In this document: one piece after another, positions 53,634 to 63,992 of the stretch | Position numbering within the stretch: position 1 is the first letter of the stretch | How the letters are laid out: each line of letters opens with the position of its first letter | Assembly (NCBI GenBank): GCA_023213315.1 | Contig: JAKCPI010006266.1 | Location: 62,001 to 126,000 of the forward strand | DNA from: Euborellia annulipes | Taxonomy: Eukaryota; Arthropoda; Insecta; Dermaptera; Anisolabididae | Direction of reading: 5' to 3' | Length of the DNA: 64,000 nt | Notes under the pieces: generated by a model | Databases searched by the model: none | What the model saw: only the letters and a program-made list of their open reading frames with translations | Told to the model about the DNA's origin: nothing | Program-made: the position numbers and the translations under genes

Positions 53634-54474
53634 CAAAAAAAGAAATCCCTATCTCAAACAAATTCAATTTTTTTTTTTTCAAAATTGAAGGGCCTACGTT
53701 TTAAAATTAAAGGACAATCATATAATATTATTGATGGTCAAAAAAACGTACTGACGTTTCAGGTGTTTTTCTTAATTTTCCTTAATTATATGTAAATTTT
53801 CATTATTGAAATTAAAATAATTAATCAATGATATGTCAGTACCAATAATAATGATTTTTTTTTTTCTAAAATTTGATTAATTTATCATTATAAATTACGA
53901 ATCTATTGTAGGTATGTTTTGAATGGATGTTTTGTGAATCTGTCTCTCCTTTTATAAAATATCCGGAGCTATGATAAAATTAATAAAGGGTTTAATAATT
54001 ACGTAATTTTTAGTTGCATTCATTTATGAATTTCATTAATCATTTTCTTTTAATTTCATATCATATAATAACATACTGCTAAAGAATAAAATATAATTAG
54101 AGTATTTTTATTTTCAACGGAAGTACTTGTGAGGTAATCACATTTTTACAAAAAAAATAGTATAATAACACTTCTGCTAATGTTATTCATTCATTTTATG
54201 GAATAAAAATGTAAATTTGTGACACTTGTTAAAAAGAATAATATATTATTATAAAAATAATTTATCATAAATAAAGCCTTCTTACTTTTCAATAAAAAAT
54301 AATCCTTTGATTTCGCCTTTTTAACAGAAAGGAGAGGAAAGGATTGGAAAAATTGATTTTCAAAATAACATTTTCAAAATTGCTACATAAAAAAAAACTT
54401 AACTTCCTTAGTTACGCCATTGATATGTTAGTAGGACCTATAATATTTTATATCTTAAAATGGGCAGAGTTAAA
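53634..54474. other. AT-rich stretch, nothing recognised
   Basis: No gene-like frame. The 90-codon frame at 54344 enters the DH element and is explained by it. Confidence 0.45.
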
Positions 54475-54945
54475 AAAATTTGGTGTGGCTGGTCGCATAG
54501 CACAGAACTTTCTCTTAACTTCGGTGATTGAAAATTGTGTTCTGAGCTTGTTACAACATATTTTTTATGTCCGAAAATATTTAGTTTCCTCCGATATATT
54601 AGAATTCAAGATGTAAAATTTAGTATGGGAAAATATATAGGCCTATTTATATTTTTTTTAACTTGCCTGTCTTTCATATGAAAGTGCGTTTCAAACAATT
54701 TTGAGAAAAAAATGAATACATTTTCTTTTTTGGGGTTGATAATATACATTTTAAAGAGCATTTAAATTTATTTAAGAATATAAGATTTCAACTTCGTAGT
54801 TCAGTTCCTTGATGCTCTGTATTGAACACACACATACAGACAGAACCACTTTTTGGACTCAACGGACCTTAAAACGTGTATTTTCATTAGAATATCGACA
54901 GCGAACTTTTGACATTACTTTCAATCTACATATTAACATATAGAC
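54475..54945 (-). mobile_element. DH element, diverged copy split by a hAT-like insertion
   Basis: AAATTTGGTGTGGCTGGTCG, GTTCTGAGCTTGTTACAACA, TATTAGAATTCAAGATGTAA, CATTTTAAAGAGCATTTAAA and GACAGAACCACTTTTTGGAC in DH order with many changes. The end continues at 55308 with AGAGAGACTATAG..AGAAGTAAAA after the insertion. Confidence 0.75.
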
Positions 54946-55307
54946 CAGTGGTTTTCAAACTATGTTATCACAATATTTGATCGTATGACCCCCTTCCCCC
55001 CCCTTTCTCCCATTTTATAAAATAATACGAACACAACAATTTTAATTTCTAAAAACTAAGGCAAATAAACAAAAAAAAGTAAAAAAGAAATATACCTAGT
55101 GTCTAAATGTTTCTATCATTCAAAAACCTGTGAAGCCTCATATATATTACAAATTTTCATTTATAAATTTGTTTCACGTAAAACCTACACCACATTCCCT
55201 CCAAATTTGATAAAAATATTTTTTTTTTATGGAAAATTGCTCACTATGGCTAATTATCGTGCCTTCCCTTAGACAAGTCCGCGCCTCCCAGTTTGGAAAA
55301 CACTGAG
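54946..55307. mobile_element. hAT-like element, CAGTG..CACTG ends, copy 2
   Basis: CAGTGGTTTTCAAACTATG and CCAGTTTGGAAAACACTG are inverted ends. Flanks ATATAGAC and AGAGAGAC agree at six of eight bases, a possible decayed target duplication. The interior matches 41748-42169 in reverse. Confidence 0.7.
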
Positions 55308-55339
55308 AGAGACTATAGCTAACAAGAGAAGTAAAAATT

Positions 55340-56129
55340 GGATTTATTTATGAAATAAAATCTGAATAAAATAGTTACAAATAAAATCTTCGGCCTGGGA
55401 GACATGATGTTTTAACAGATTTTTATTTCATGTATATTAAACCGATGGTATGATCATATCAGTTCTAGGTTAACTACCAATCAAAACTAATAGTAGTGAT
55501 ATATATAAGAATTAAATCGTTTTAGTAACCAGACAGGCAGTTTATATTCAGTAGCCTATATGGAGGCGGTAACTAAGTGGAATGAAGTTGAGCTGCCTCT
55601 TAAATTTTATATCATAATATTACAAAGGTGCTGAATAAGAAATAAGACTTCATTTGTTATTTATTTGATCAACTTGAATAAACAATTAAATTGAGTAGTA
55701 AAATGCATACGAAATTAACCTGTTTGTTTTTAAATACAAAAGTGAGCCGTTTTATATTGTTTTTGTGTGTTATACATATATATTCATTACATCCGTTAGT
55801 TTTAAATTAAACGAGTAACTTCCAAGGTGAAGGTTGAAATGAATACCTCGTGGATGGATGGACATTCAATGTTGCTTGTAACGATCCATCTATTGGGGAT
55901 TCCCTTGGGATTGGACATTCCATTAAAGGAAGCGGCGAGAGGTCTCTAATGGGTAATCATATAGAGTTTTATTTGAAGAAATAAAAAATAATCCTACTGA
56001 TGTTGGGTCTCTCTCCTTGAAATAATTTGAAACGTTCTAACACTTGGGCCTAAAGAAGTACTGAATAATTTTAATAATTCACACAAGATTTTTTTTTGTT
56101 TTTAGTATATTTAAATTTGTATTGTCTAT
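55340..56129. other. Mostly single-copy stretch, nothing recognised
   Basis: A patch at 55850-55950 repeats GGACATTC twice (GATGGACATTCAATG and ATTGGACATTCCATT). No gene. Confidence 0.4.
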
Positions 56130-56491
56130 GGGGCCATTCATTAATTACGTAAGGGTCTTGAGGGGGAGGGGGGTTAAGAAAATCTCTACATGTCCTTATG
56201 TAGGGGGGAGGGTCGTAAAACTTATTCTTACGTAATACTTTTTGAATCAAAATTCAATACAAAGAATCTAATTTCATAAATTATTACTTGTTAAAAAATA
56301 AAAATTATTGATTTAAGTTGAACTGTAAGTTTTAGTGGAACTGATCCTTTCCTAACATTTTATTATTTAGAAGAACGAGATAAATTCTTACGTAAGAAAG
56401 GGGGGGTTCGAGAAATCTTATGTATACTTACATGGGGGGGGGGGGGTCAAAAATGACTAAAATTGTCCTTACGTAATCAATGAATGGCCCC
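56130..56491. mobile_element. Miniature element with GGGGCCATTCATTAATTACG ends
   Basis: GGGGCCATTCATTAATTACG and GTAATCAATGAATGGCCCC are inverted ends of about 24 bp followed by CTTACGTAA-type words repeated inside together with G runs. TAT lies on both outer sides, so a 2-3 bp target duplication is likely. No transposase is present. Confidence 0.75.
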
Positions 56492-57414
56492 TATCCACCG
56501 AGGACTGGTACATCTAAGCGGGTCATTAATACATTTATTTATTTATTTATTTAACGAAAGTTTGATAGCACACACCATAGTTATATTTCCATTAGTAAAC
56601 TCATCAAAGCTGAGGTAAAGATTAATCATTATCTTAATTATGGGTTGTATTCTGACAAAGAAATGCATGCAATTTCAATTTAAGACGATTCCTAAATAGG
56701 ACTTAAGAACAAAACATTGAAATGCATATTAGCAAGGGAAATGCATGTTTCATTTATCCTTACAAGGTATAACCTTGCTTGTATTTTATAAACATTTGTA
56801 TTCTTAATTAGTTGTCAATAGTTACTAAAATTTAATTATTTCGGATATTTATACAATATTTTAAGCTCTTTTTAGTGGGCCAAACACCCCACTATAACTA
56901 GTTAAGCCCGAATCGAGGTATATTGAATAGAATACAAGTAAAATCTTATTCAAATATATAGATCTCGAAAAATATTAAAATATTTTAAGATTACATTACA
57001 AATAATTATTTGAATTTTTTTCTTATTTTGTCTCAGAAAATAGAGTCGACGACGATGTTTGATAGCACAGTAAATTTTATGAGAGAAAAAAAGAATGAAA
57101 ATGGATGGGATCGGAGTAGACTCAGCTGTCCAAATAATTTATTTTAAGCAAACAAATAATTTTTTTTTTTTCATTGTCTTAATAAATTTTCTTTATATTA
57201 ACCTGATAATTCACTAAAAATAACATTAAAGTCCCACAAAAATAGTAAGTACATTTATTATCAAATATCATTTACCGCATTTTGATAATACCGCATGGGA
57301 AAGCGAATGAGAGGAGAGTAGAGATAAATCAGAACCGGGGCCGCAGAGAGAGGTGGGAGCCCAGGTCCTCATTTAAAATTTCCATAATAAGAGTGGAAAT
57401 GTAACCTCTATCTT
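56492..57414. other. AT-rich stretch, nothing recognised
   Basis: A TTTA tandem lies at 56533-56552. The GC-richer patch 57290-57375 (GGGCCGCAGAGAGAGGTGGG) has no frame worth calling. Confidence 0.45.
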
Positions 57415-57832
57415 TTACTTTCTCTTACCCTATAAGTTTATATGAAATATGTAATGTGATCATGTCAAAAATTCGATGTCGCGATTTTGATGGATATGCA
57501 TTTTTTTAGATCCCTGGATCCCAAAAAAGTGCGTCCCGCAAATTGGTCTGTCTGTGTGTGTAACAATATTAAGCTACAATTGAGCTACCGGATTAAAAAT
57601 TTATATTTAAGTTAGGTACCCTCCGGGAAAATAAGCTTTTGAGCCAAAATGTACTAGTAATTTACTCATGTACTTTTTCAGTTTTTTTTTTTTCGATTTT
57701 CTTAAAATCAGCTCGAACGATTTTGTTTAAAATTCACAAATCAATTATTTTTTAGATGCTCTTTAAAAATGTATATTCTCATTTTGCCCTTGAAATTAGA
57801 ATTCAAGATATACAATTTTATTTAATTATTTT
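57415..57832 (+). mobile_element. DH element, AT-end two thirds
   Basis: TTTTACTTTCTCTTACCCTA, TCAAAAATTCGATGTCG, AAAAAAGTGCGTCCCGCAAA, CTGTCTGTGTGTG, AAGCTTTTGAGCC and ATGCTCTTTAAAAATGTATA. It ends in AGAATTCAAGATATACAATT without the large hairpin. Confidence 0.8.
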
Positions 57833-57834
57833 AG

Positions 57835-58258
57835 ATGCAAAAATTAGTTTGTTTCGTTGCTTGAAGATAGGCAACCCATATTTATAATAAATTTTAAATT
57901 AATGGATCTAGTACTCAACTAGCTGTTAAACATAGTAGAGATGATGATTTGGAGGATTGTCTTTCCACAACTACTTTTCATTTCGTAAATATTTCGAATG
58001 GCCTAAAAGCCAGTATAGAAATATAAATTAAATGGTTGAAGAAAATAAGAGTATAAAGGAACAGCCACTTCATCTCTTCAATCTTATGGTTGAAGAAATA
58101 GACGCAGGTTATTTCTCCAAATTGCTTAAATTAGCCTTCGACTCCAGCTTATTTAATTACTAGGTAGATTGCGCCTGCGTAATCTGCCAAGGAATTAAAA
58201 AGTTGGTCATGTGTGTTGCCTGTCTTCCAGAAAAAACACAAACTAATTTCTGAAATTG
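57835..58258. mobile_element. Inverted-repeat element ending in GGCAAC
   Basis: AAAATTAGTTTGTTTCGTTG and CTTGAAGATAGGCAACCC at the left pair with GTTGCCTGTCTTCCAGAAAA and ACACAAACTAATTTCTG at the right. Arms are about 45 bp with mismatches. The interior is unique. The GGCAAC arm links it to the words at 24052 and 29405. Confidence 0.6.
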
Positions 58259-58299
58259 CACTGGTAAATGAAAAAGAAAAAACTATTGCAAGTTTTCAA

Positions 58300-58455
58300 T
58301 ATTGAAAAAGTACATCAGTAGTGGTACCTTTTGGACAATTTTGTTCAAAAGCTTCGTTTCACGTACAATGGGGTAGCTAACTTGAATATCAAATTTAAAC
58401 CTTTTTTTTAGCTCTTTTCGGTCTTGAGATATTTTGTTCACAGCCAGTAAGACAC
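58300..58455 (-). mobile_element. DH element, middle fragment
   Basis: GAAAAAGTACATCAGTAGTG, TTGTTCAAAAGCTTCG, TTGAGATATTTTGTTCACAG. It belongs to the subfamily with TTTTCGGTCTTGAGATATTT. GGGGACCTCAAAACG after the SINE tail at 58673 is a further piece of it. Confidence 0.7.
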
Positions 58456-58506
58456 AAACATAATTAATTACTCGAAAAAATTATTCGGCTACGCAATTAT
58501 TGTTTT

Positions 58507-58635
58507 CATAAAAAATTATTTAGATAGAAACGTAATGATTTATAAGTAAAAAAAATAAATAAAAGTATAAAAATGGCCTAAGTTGCCGAAAAGACTGTGT
58601 GAATGTGTGTGGAGTGTGAATGAGGAAAAAGTGTG

Positions 58636-58672
<37 letters not shown>

Positions 58673-58981
58673 ACAGGGGACCTCAAAACGCAATTTGACA
58701 GCTTTACCTGCCCAACCTACGGTTGATGGACAAAGTTAAAATAAGCTCCTCCCACTAATCTGCTCCCATACAATAAAATGTTTAACTGAGAACGAAGAAC
58801 TCAAAAAATCAATATATAACTCTGTTATATTATAGTTATCTTTAATCAAATTAGTAACAATAAATTATTCGTTTCATTTTTTATGTAAATAATAAAAACA
58901 ACTACTGAATAATATTTTTTATAGTTTTATTTATTTTTTACTTATAAATCATTGTTACTATCTAAATAATTTTTTATGAAT
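58507..58981. repeat. Inverted repeat with about 58 bp arms
   Basis: CATAAAAAATTATTTAGATA and AATGATTTATAAGTAAAAAA (58507-58567) pair with TTTTTTACTTATAAATCATT and TATCTAAATAATTTTTTATG (58924-58981). Between the arms lie a SINE tail and a DH scrap, so either an inverted-repeat element received them or the arms were duplicated around them. Confidence 0.65.
58570..58672 (+). mobile_element. SINE tail with long poly(A)
   Basis: AAATGGCCTAAGTTGCCGAA and AAGACTGTGTGAATGTG, then AAAAAGTGTGAATGTT and about 29 A. The same tail is at 62075-62164 and in reverse at 61622-61738. Confidence 0.7.
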
Positions 58982-59369
58982 CAAAGGTTACCCTTCATCT
59001 TTAAAAAAAAATATGAAATACTAGTTTACCTAATAAATTTTAATAAGTGTACAATTGTAAAATAGGTCAAATATGAATTTCAAACATTAAATATGTGGGC
59101 ACATGACAACAACAAAACTAATAGCGACGAAAATGTCAAAGCGGAGGCGGGGTAAAATTCCTCTTCAAAGATCAAATAACACCAGAAAAATTGTTCTGAT
59201 TTCTTATTTAATTCTACATAAATTACATGTCATAGTCGCAAAATAAATTTTGACTTTGCATTACTAAAACATATTATTCAAAATATTTATTTTATAAGCT
59301 AAGAAGAGATTTCATTTAAAAATTATTAACTTTCATTAATTTACTGTATTTTTATTCTTTTATTATCAT
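58982..59369. other. AT-rich stretch, nothing recognised
   Basis: No frames or shared repeats were noticed. Confidence 0.4.
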
Positions 59370-59732
59370 TACTATATATAAAGCGCTAGCGGCTAGCTTC
59401 CGTCTGTGTCGATCAGGACGCTGATTGGCTAGAGTTACAGGAAGTGGTGCGGGAGCGGAAAATTTAAAATTTGTCAGAGAGGGAAATTTGAAAATTTCAC
59501 ACTTGCCAAAGACCCAAGGACAAAGTTTTTGGGTTTTAAATTTATGGGGAAACTACTAAACACATCCGAGACGCCGCCCACCAGGGCCACGATGAGAATG
59601 GCGCGGTGTGCACTAGTTTTTCGTGTTTGCCTCCCGTCCCAAGCGAGAAAAATTTTATTTTCTAGGAAATGACTACAAATCATTAAATGGCCTTAGATGC
59701 CGAAAAAGATCTTAAATAAATTTAAAAAAAAA
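59370..59732 (+). mobile_element. GC-richer element ending in the SINE tail
   Basis: ATTAAATGGCCTTAGATGCC followed by GAAAAAGATCTTAAAT and an A run at 59683-59732 is the SINE tail. The preceding 300 bp (ATAAAGCGCTAGCGGCTAGC, CCGAGACGCCGCCCACCAGG, GGCGCGGTGTGCACTAG) is GC-rich and has no recognisable tRNA head. It may be a chimeric SINE or a second element that the tail abuts. The 69-codon minus frame is not supported. Confidence 0.4.
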
Positions 59733-59833
59733 AAAATTATAATGTAGGGACTTACTGACGGAAACTATATTAATGATAATGTGAAACCGTAACTAAATCA
59801 TTATAACCCCCATTACTTTGAATGCGTCACTGG

Positions 59834-59884
59834 AGGAAAATTTTGCCCCCCCCTCCTAAAAAATCTCGTAGTTCCTACCCTGCA
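59834..59884. mobile_element. Right-end fragment of the CAGGGCCGG hAT-like family
   Basis: AAAATTTTGCCCCCCCCTCC, TAAAAAATCTCGTAGTTCC and TACCCTG match the right end of 53014-53208. Confidence 0.65.
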
Positions 59885-60284
59885 CAAATATATAAAATAA
59901 CAAAAATAAATCATATATTGAATATAATAAAATCCCTGATTTAATTTGTTATATAAGTTAATTTTTTAAATATTTTTTTTAACCAAGCTATATTCGGTTT
60001 AGTTTTTATAACATGTCTGTCTGTCTTCTTGACTTGGTTGTCTTGCACAAGGTCATGAATTTATATTTATTTATTTTTTATTCATACATCACACAAAGTC
60101 TAGACTATGTGTTTCCATATGACAAATGTTTCACCTCCACAATGTCACTTTTCATCCAGTTTGAAATATTTTAACATTCTTAGTGTATGCTTATCTCAGT
60201 TAGATGTCGAGGAAGGAAATTAGAAAACAATCGAGAGTAGAATTTTAAACAGAAGAATTAGAGTAAATAAAAAAAAAAAAAATT
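59885..60284. other. AT-rich stretch, nothing recognised
   Basis: No gene or repeat noticed. Confidence 0.4.
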
Positions 60285-60705
60285 GGTTTGGAGAAAATGA
60301 GAATATACATTTTAAAGAGCATCTTAAAAATAATTGATTTTTGAATTTTAATCAAAATCGTTGGAGCCAATTTTGAGAAAATCGAAAAAAAAAACTGAAA
60401 AAATACATCAGTAAAGTGCTAGTACTTTTTGGCCGATTTTGTTTAAAAGCTTATTTTCACGCTTCAGGGGGTGTGTAACTTAAATATAAAATTTCAGTCT
60501 CATAGCCCAATTCCTTCATGCTTAAAATTGAACATAGACACACATACAGACAGACAGACCATGTCGCCAAAACCACTTTTTTGAACTCAGTGGACCTCAA
60601 AACGTATATGTCCATCAAAATCTCGAGATCGAATTTTTGACATGAATCCAATACTTTCTCACTATTCATATAATAACATATTTATATAGGTAAGAGAAAG
60701 TAAAA
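60285..60705 (-). mobile_element. DH element, AT-end two thirds
   Basis: GAGAATATACATTTTAAAGA, CAAAATCGTTGGAGCCAATT, GGCCGATTTTGTTTAAAAGC, CATAGCCCAATTCCTTCATG, a GACA tract, CTCGAGATCGAATTTTTGAC and GGTAAGAGAAAGTA. The large-hairpin third is missing. The 70-codon minus frame is DH sequence. Confidence 0.85.
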
Positions 60706-61621
60706 ATGATTATGATTATATTGCAATTTGATTTTAACGGAAAAAAAATCTGCCAATTTTTGGTACGTACAATTTTCTCAATTATTTTCTAAAATATAAT
60801 TATAGAAAGTTAGAGTTGGTTGTACATAATTTATTTTTGGAATTAATGTGCTCGCTTTAAACTTTATTATAGTACACTATCACGTGACAAGAAACCAAAT
60901 GGTTAAATATGTTTAAATAAAGGCTGAGAAATTTATAATAAAAACTTAATTTACATCTTTCTGATTATCTCTATTTTTGACAAGTCTTTTACCATTGCAT
61001 TACAAAATTAAAATTTTTTGCTTATAAAAAATGTCCCATAAAAGAAGTGTTGAGAAAATTATGTCAAATGAATTTTGATAAATATATGTAAAAAAAAAAA
61101 AAATAAATGGAAATGTGTTCAGTCCATTTTTGTTGGTTGTTATATATTTCAAAGCTGATAGTGATCACTAAGACAATATGAAAGAGTATAAAATTCCTAG
61201 TCATGAGTGAAAGTCAAAATTATCACACATACAAAGAAACACAAATGACCTTGCCAGAATACAAGAAGGCCAAGAAACTAAAAATTTTTGTGGATTAATG
61301 AACTTTTCTAATCTTATAAATCTGTAAAAGTTAAAAAAAAAAAAATCACGATTATTATTTTAATAAAATCAATGAATAAATTAAATTAGTCACGAATTAA
61401 ATTTATTTTGTTAAGAAAAGGAAGATTTAATAATTTATATTTAATGAATAATAAATAAAGATTATTGCTTAAGAGAGAGATCAAGGAGTTCATTTAGTGA
61501 TCATTCAATTCATCGATATTCCCACACTGAAGTGTTAAAAACAGTAATGAAAAGTTGCAATCAAGAAATTTATGTTCAATAAATTTCGAAAATTCAGATG
61601 AAGATGTTTTTTAAAATTGCC
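60706..61621. other. AT-rich stretch, nothing recognised
   Basis: No shared repeats; several A runs. Possibly old unique DNA. Confidence 0.45.
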
Positions 61622-61738
61622 ATTTTTTTTTTTTTTTTTTTTTTTATATATTAAAAAACATTCACACTTTTTTCTCATTCACACACACATTCACACAGTC
61701 TTTTCGGCAACTTAGGCCATTTAAGAATTTTGACGATA
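61622..61738 (-). mobile_element. SINE tail, reverse orientation
   Basis: A T run, AACATTCACACTTTTTTCTC, ACACAGTCTTTTCGGCAACT and TAGGCCATTTAAG, the reverse of 58570-58672. The head is missing. Confidence 0.7.
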
Positions 61739-61824
61739 ACCGTTGTAATTAATATACTCGTATTGTGGGTTCAGGCTTTTCTATTTAAGCATTTTAAATT
61801 GGAAATTATTAATTGTTCTAATAG

Positions 61825-62605
61825 TAAAAATTTGGTGTGACTGATCGCACTGCACACAACTTTCGATTACCGAAGGTAATTTCCCATGAAGTACAACTGT
61901 AAAGTGGCCTACGGGCTTGGTCTAGTTGGTAGCGTGCCTTCTACCTTCTTTACCGAACGTCGCGGGTTCGTACCCCAGACAGTGCGATGATTTTATTTAA
62001 GCCATTTGGTATCCAAATGGTTTAAATAGAAATGCCTGGACCCCCAATAGATATTATAAATTATCGTCAAAGTCTTAAATGGCCTAAGTTGCCGAAAAGA
62101 CTATGTGAAGTGTGTGTGAGTGTGAGTGTGAATGAGAAAAAGTGTGAATGTTAAAAAAAAAACAGTAAAGTGGTCTTCAGAAGATTTCAATAGCAAAATG
62201 AGAATATTCATTTGAAAGAGCATCTAAAAAAAAATTGATTTTTGAATTTTAATCAAAATCGTTAGAGCGAATTTTGAGAAAATAAAAAAAAAAAAAAAAC
62301 TAAATAAGTGCATCAGAAAAGTGGTAGTACTGTACTCTTTGGCCTATTTTGTTAAAAAGCTTCGTGTCCCGTCCCAGGGGGGTACTTAACTTAAATATTC
62401 TTTCTCTTTTATTTTCATTCTTGAGATATTTTGTTCACATTCAAAGAGACAGACAAACCATGTCGCAAAAACCACTCTTTTGGATTCAGGGGACCTCAAA
62501 ACGTGTATATTCATCAAAATCTCGACATCGAATTTTTGACATGAATCCAATACTTTCATTATATAATGAAATACCATATATAGAGGTAAGAAAAAGTAAA
62601 AATCA
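61825..62605 (-). mobile_element. DH element interrupted by a complete SINE
   Basis: AAATTTGGTGTGACTGATCG and ACTTTCGATTACCGAAGGTA begin the large hairpin, then a deletion jumps to TTTCCCATGAAGTACAACTG. After the SINE it continues CTTCAGAAGATTTCAATAGC, AAAGAGCATCT, AAAAAGCTTCGTGTCCCGTC, CCATGTCGCAAAAACCACTC and GGTAAGAAAAAGTA. The 87-codon frame at 62349 is DH sequence. Confidence 0.8.
61908..62164 (+). mobile_element. Complete tRNA-derived SINE with target duplication
   Basis: GTAAAGTGG flanks the insert (61899-61907 and 62165-62173). The head has TGGTCTAGTTGGTAGCGTG as A box and GGGTTCGTACCCC as B box. The body carries AAGCCATTTGGTATCCAAAT, which folds on itself. The tail is AAATGGCCTAAGTTGCCGAA, a GT/GA-rich stretch and a short A run. 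Length is 257 bp. Polymerase III transcription and LINE-driven retrotransposition are inferred from this structure. Confidence 0.85.
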
Positions 62606-62835
62606 AGGATAAGAAAGCCAATAAATAAAAAACTATATTCTGACTTTTTAACTTAATTCAGTTAGTTAACACATTGGCCAACCCATTTTAAAAAGTACGC
62701 CTTAAGTTAGGCAACCAAAGAATCTTTTGTTATAGTTATTCGTTATATACAGAAGCTAGCTAGCTAATAATTGTTATAACTTAATCTATAACTGAGACAA
62801 TTCGGACATTATTCAACTTTGACGAGGAAAGGTAC
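62606..62835. other. AT-rich stretch, nothing recognised
   Basis: GTTAGGCAACCAAAG at 62707 is one more copy of the TAGGCAAC word. GCTAGCTAGCTAA at 62755 is a short palindrome. Confidence 0.4.
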
Positions 62836-63085
62836 GGTCCCTTCTCTTGCCAAATCATTGGTCAAATTAAAATTTAAAATTATATTTAAAAGACTAATCC
62901 TTTAAAATTTATTTAGCCTATTATTATAATTATTTCTTTAAATAACTTTCAAAAATAATAAGATAATTGATAAAATAATCAGCTTGGTTTAAAAAATTTT
63001 CTGAAAGGCTAGAATTACAAGAAGCGTGATCGAGAATAGAAAAGGATTGGTCCCCCCTCTTGCCAAATGCTTGGTCAAATTTGGT
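62836..63085. repeat. Imperfect direct repeat pair, about 35 bp
   Basis: GGTCCCTTCTCTTGCCAAAT..TTGGTCAAATT at 62836-62870 and GGTCCCCCCTCTTGCCAAAT..TTGGTCAAATT at 63049-63083 share order and spacing. The second is followed by a GC-richer patch to about 63190. The family is not recognised. Confidence 0.6.
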
Positions 63086-63354
63086 TGGTGATGAATGGAA
63101 ACTCAGGGTCACGTAGGTAAGGTAACTACACGAGCGTACTCGCAAGGGCCAATGGCCCACGTTCAGCAAACCAGAAATCTCTTATGCAAACGGAAAACAA
63201 TGACGCAAACCTCTCTGATATAGATATAAACAGGGGTTAAGAACACTAAGGCGTTAATTGGATCATTAAATAAAAAGGGGGTGAAATTTATTAATGAAAA
63301 TTTTGATTTCAAAAAGACCATAAAAAAATAGTCAAAAAAAATATCTTAGAGCAA

Positions 63355-63450
63355 AATGTGGGGGAGGGGGGCCTCTTTTTTAAATATCTCCCTCCTCCCA
63401 TACAAAAAATATTTTTAAAATACCGGATATCCTGAGTTTCCGTTTTACTG
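63355..63450. mobile_element. Fragment of the 3923-4779 hAT-like element
   Basis: ATATCTCCCTCCTCCCATAC, AAAATATTTTTAAAATACCG and a G-rich block match 3990-4055. The tandem units are absent. Confidence 0.65.
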
Positions 63451-63461
63451 TTTTTTTTTTT

Positions 63462-63992
63462 TACTTTCTCTTACCTCTATATAGGTATATGTTAATATAT
63501 ATAGAGAGAGAAAGTATTGGATTCATGTCAAAAATTCGATGTCGAGATTTTGATGGATCTTCACGTTTTGAGGTCCCCTGAATCCAAAAAAGTGGTTTTC
63601 GCGACATGGTCTGTCTTTGTGTGTGTCTGTGTGTGTGTGTGTTCACTTTTAAGCATGAAGGAATTGAGCTATGAGGCTGAAATTTTATATTTAAGTTAAA
63701 CACCCCCCGGGACCGGAAAAATAAGCTTTTAATCAAAATCGGAACAGTACTAGTACTTTACTGATGTACTTTTTCAGTTTTTTTCGATTTTCTCAAAATT
63801 CACTCTAACGATTTTGATTAAAATTCAAAAATATATTATTTTTAAATGCTCTTTCAAATGTATATTCTCGTTTTGCCCTCAAAATTGTTTGAAGCACACT
63901 TTACCCTTGTGCCCCATAGGAAAGATAGTAGAAATGGTTGCCATGGTAACAAAATAAAAATATTTTCCCATGTTTATAAATTTGACATCTTA
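63462..63992 (+). mobile_element. DH element, cut by the TTAA element at the window edge
   Basis: TTTACTTTCTCTTACCTCTA through GTCGAGATTTTGATGGATCT, a GT tract, TTAAGCATGAAGGAATTGAG, AATCAAAATCGGAACAGTAC and the X-box at 63937-63950. It breaks at GACATC, where TTAAGGTGCGT begins. Opposing frames of 91 and 60 codons are DH sequence. Confidence 0.85.

Noticed and set aside
57415..57480. Promoter with TATA-like sequence at DH ends
   Set aside because: The TATATA words are the loop of the AT terminal hairpin, present in every copy.
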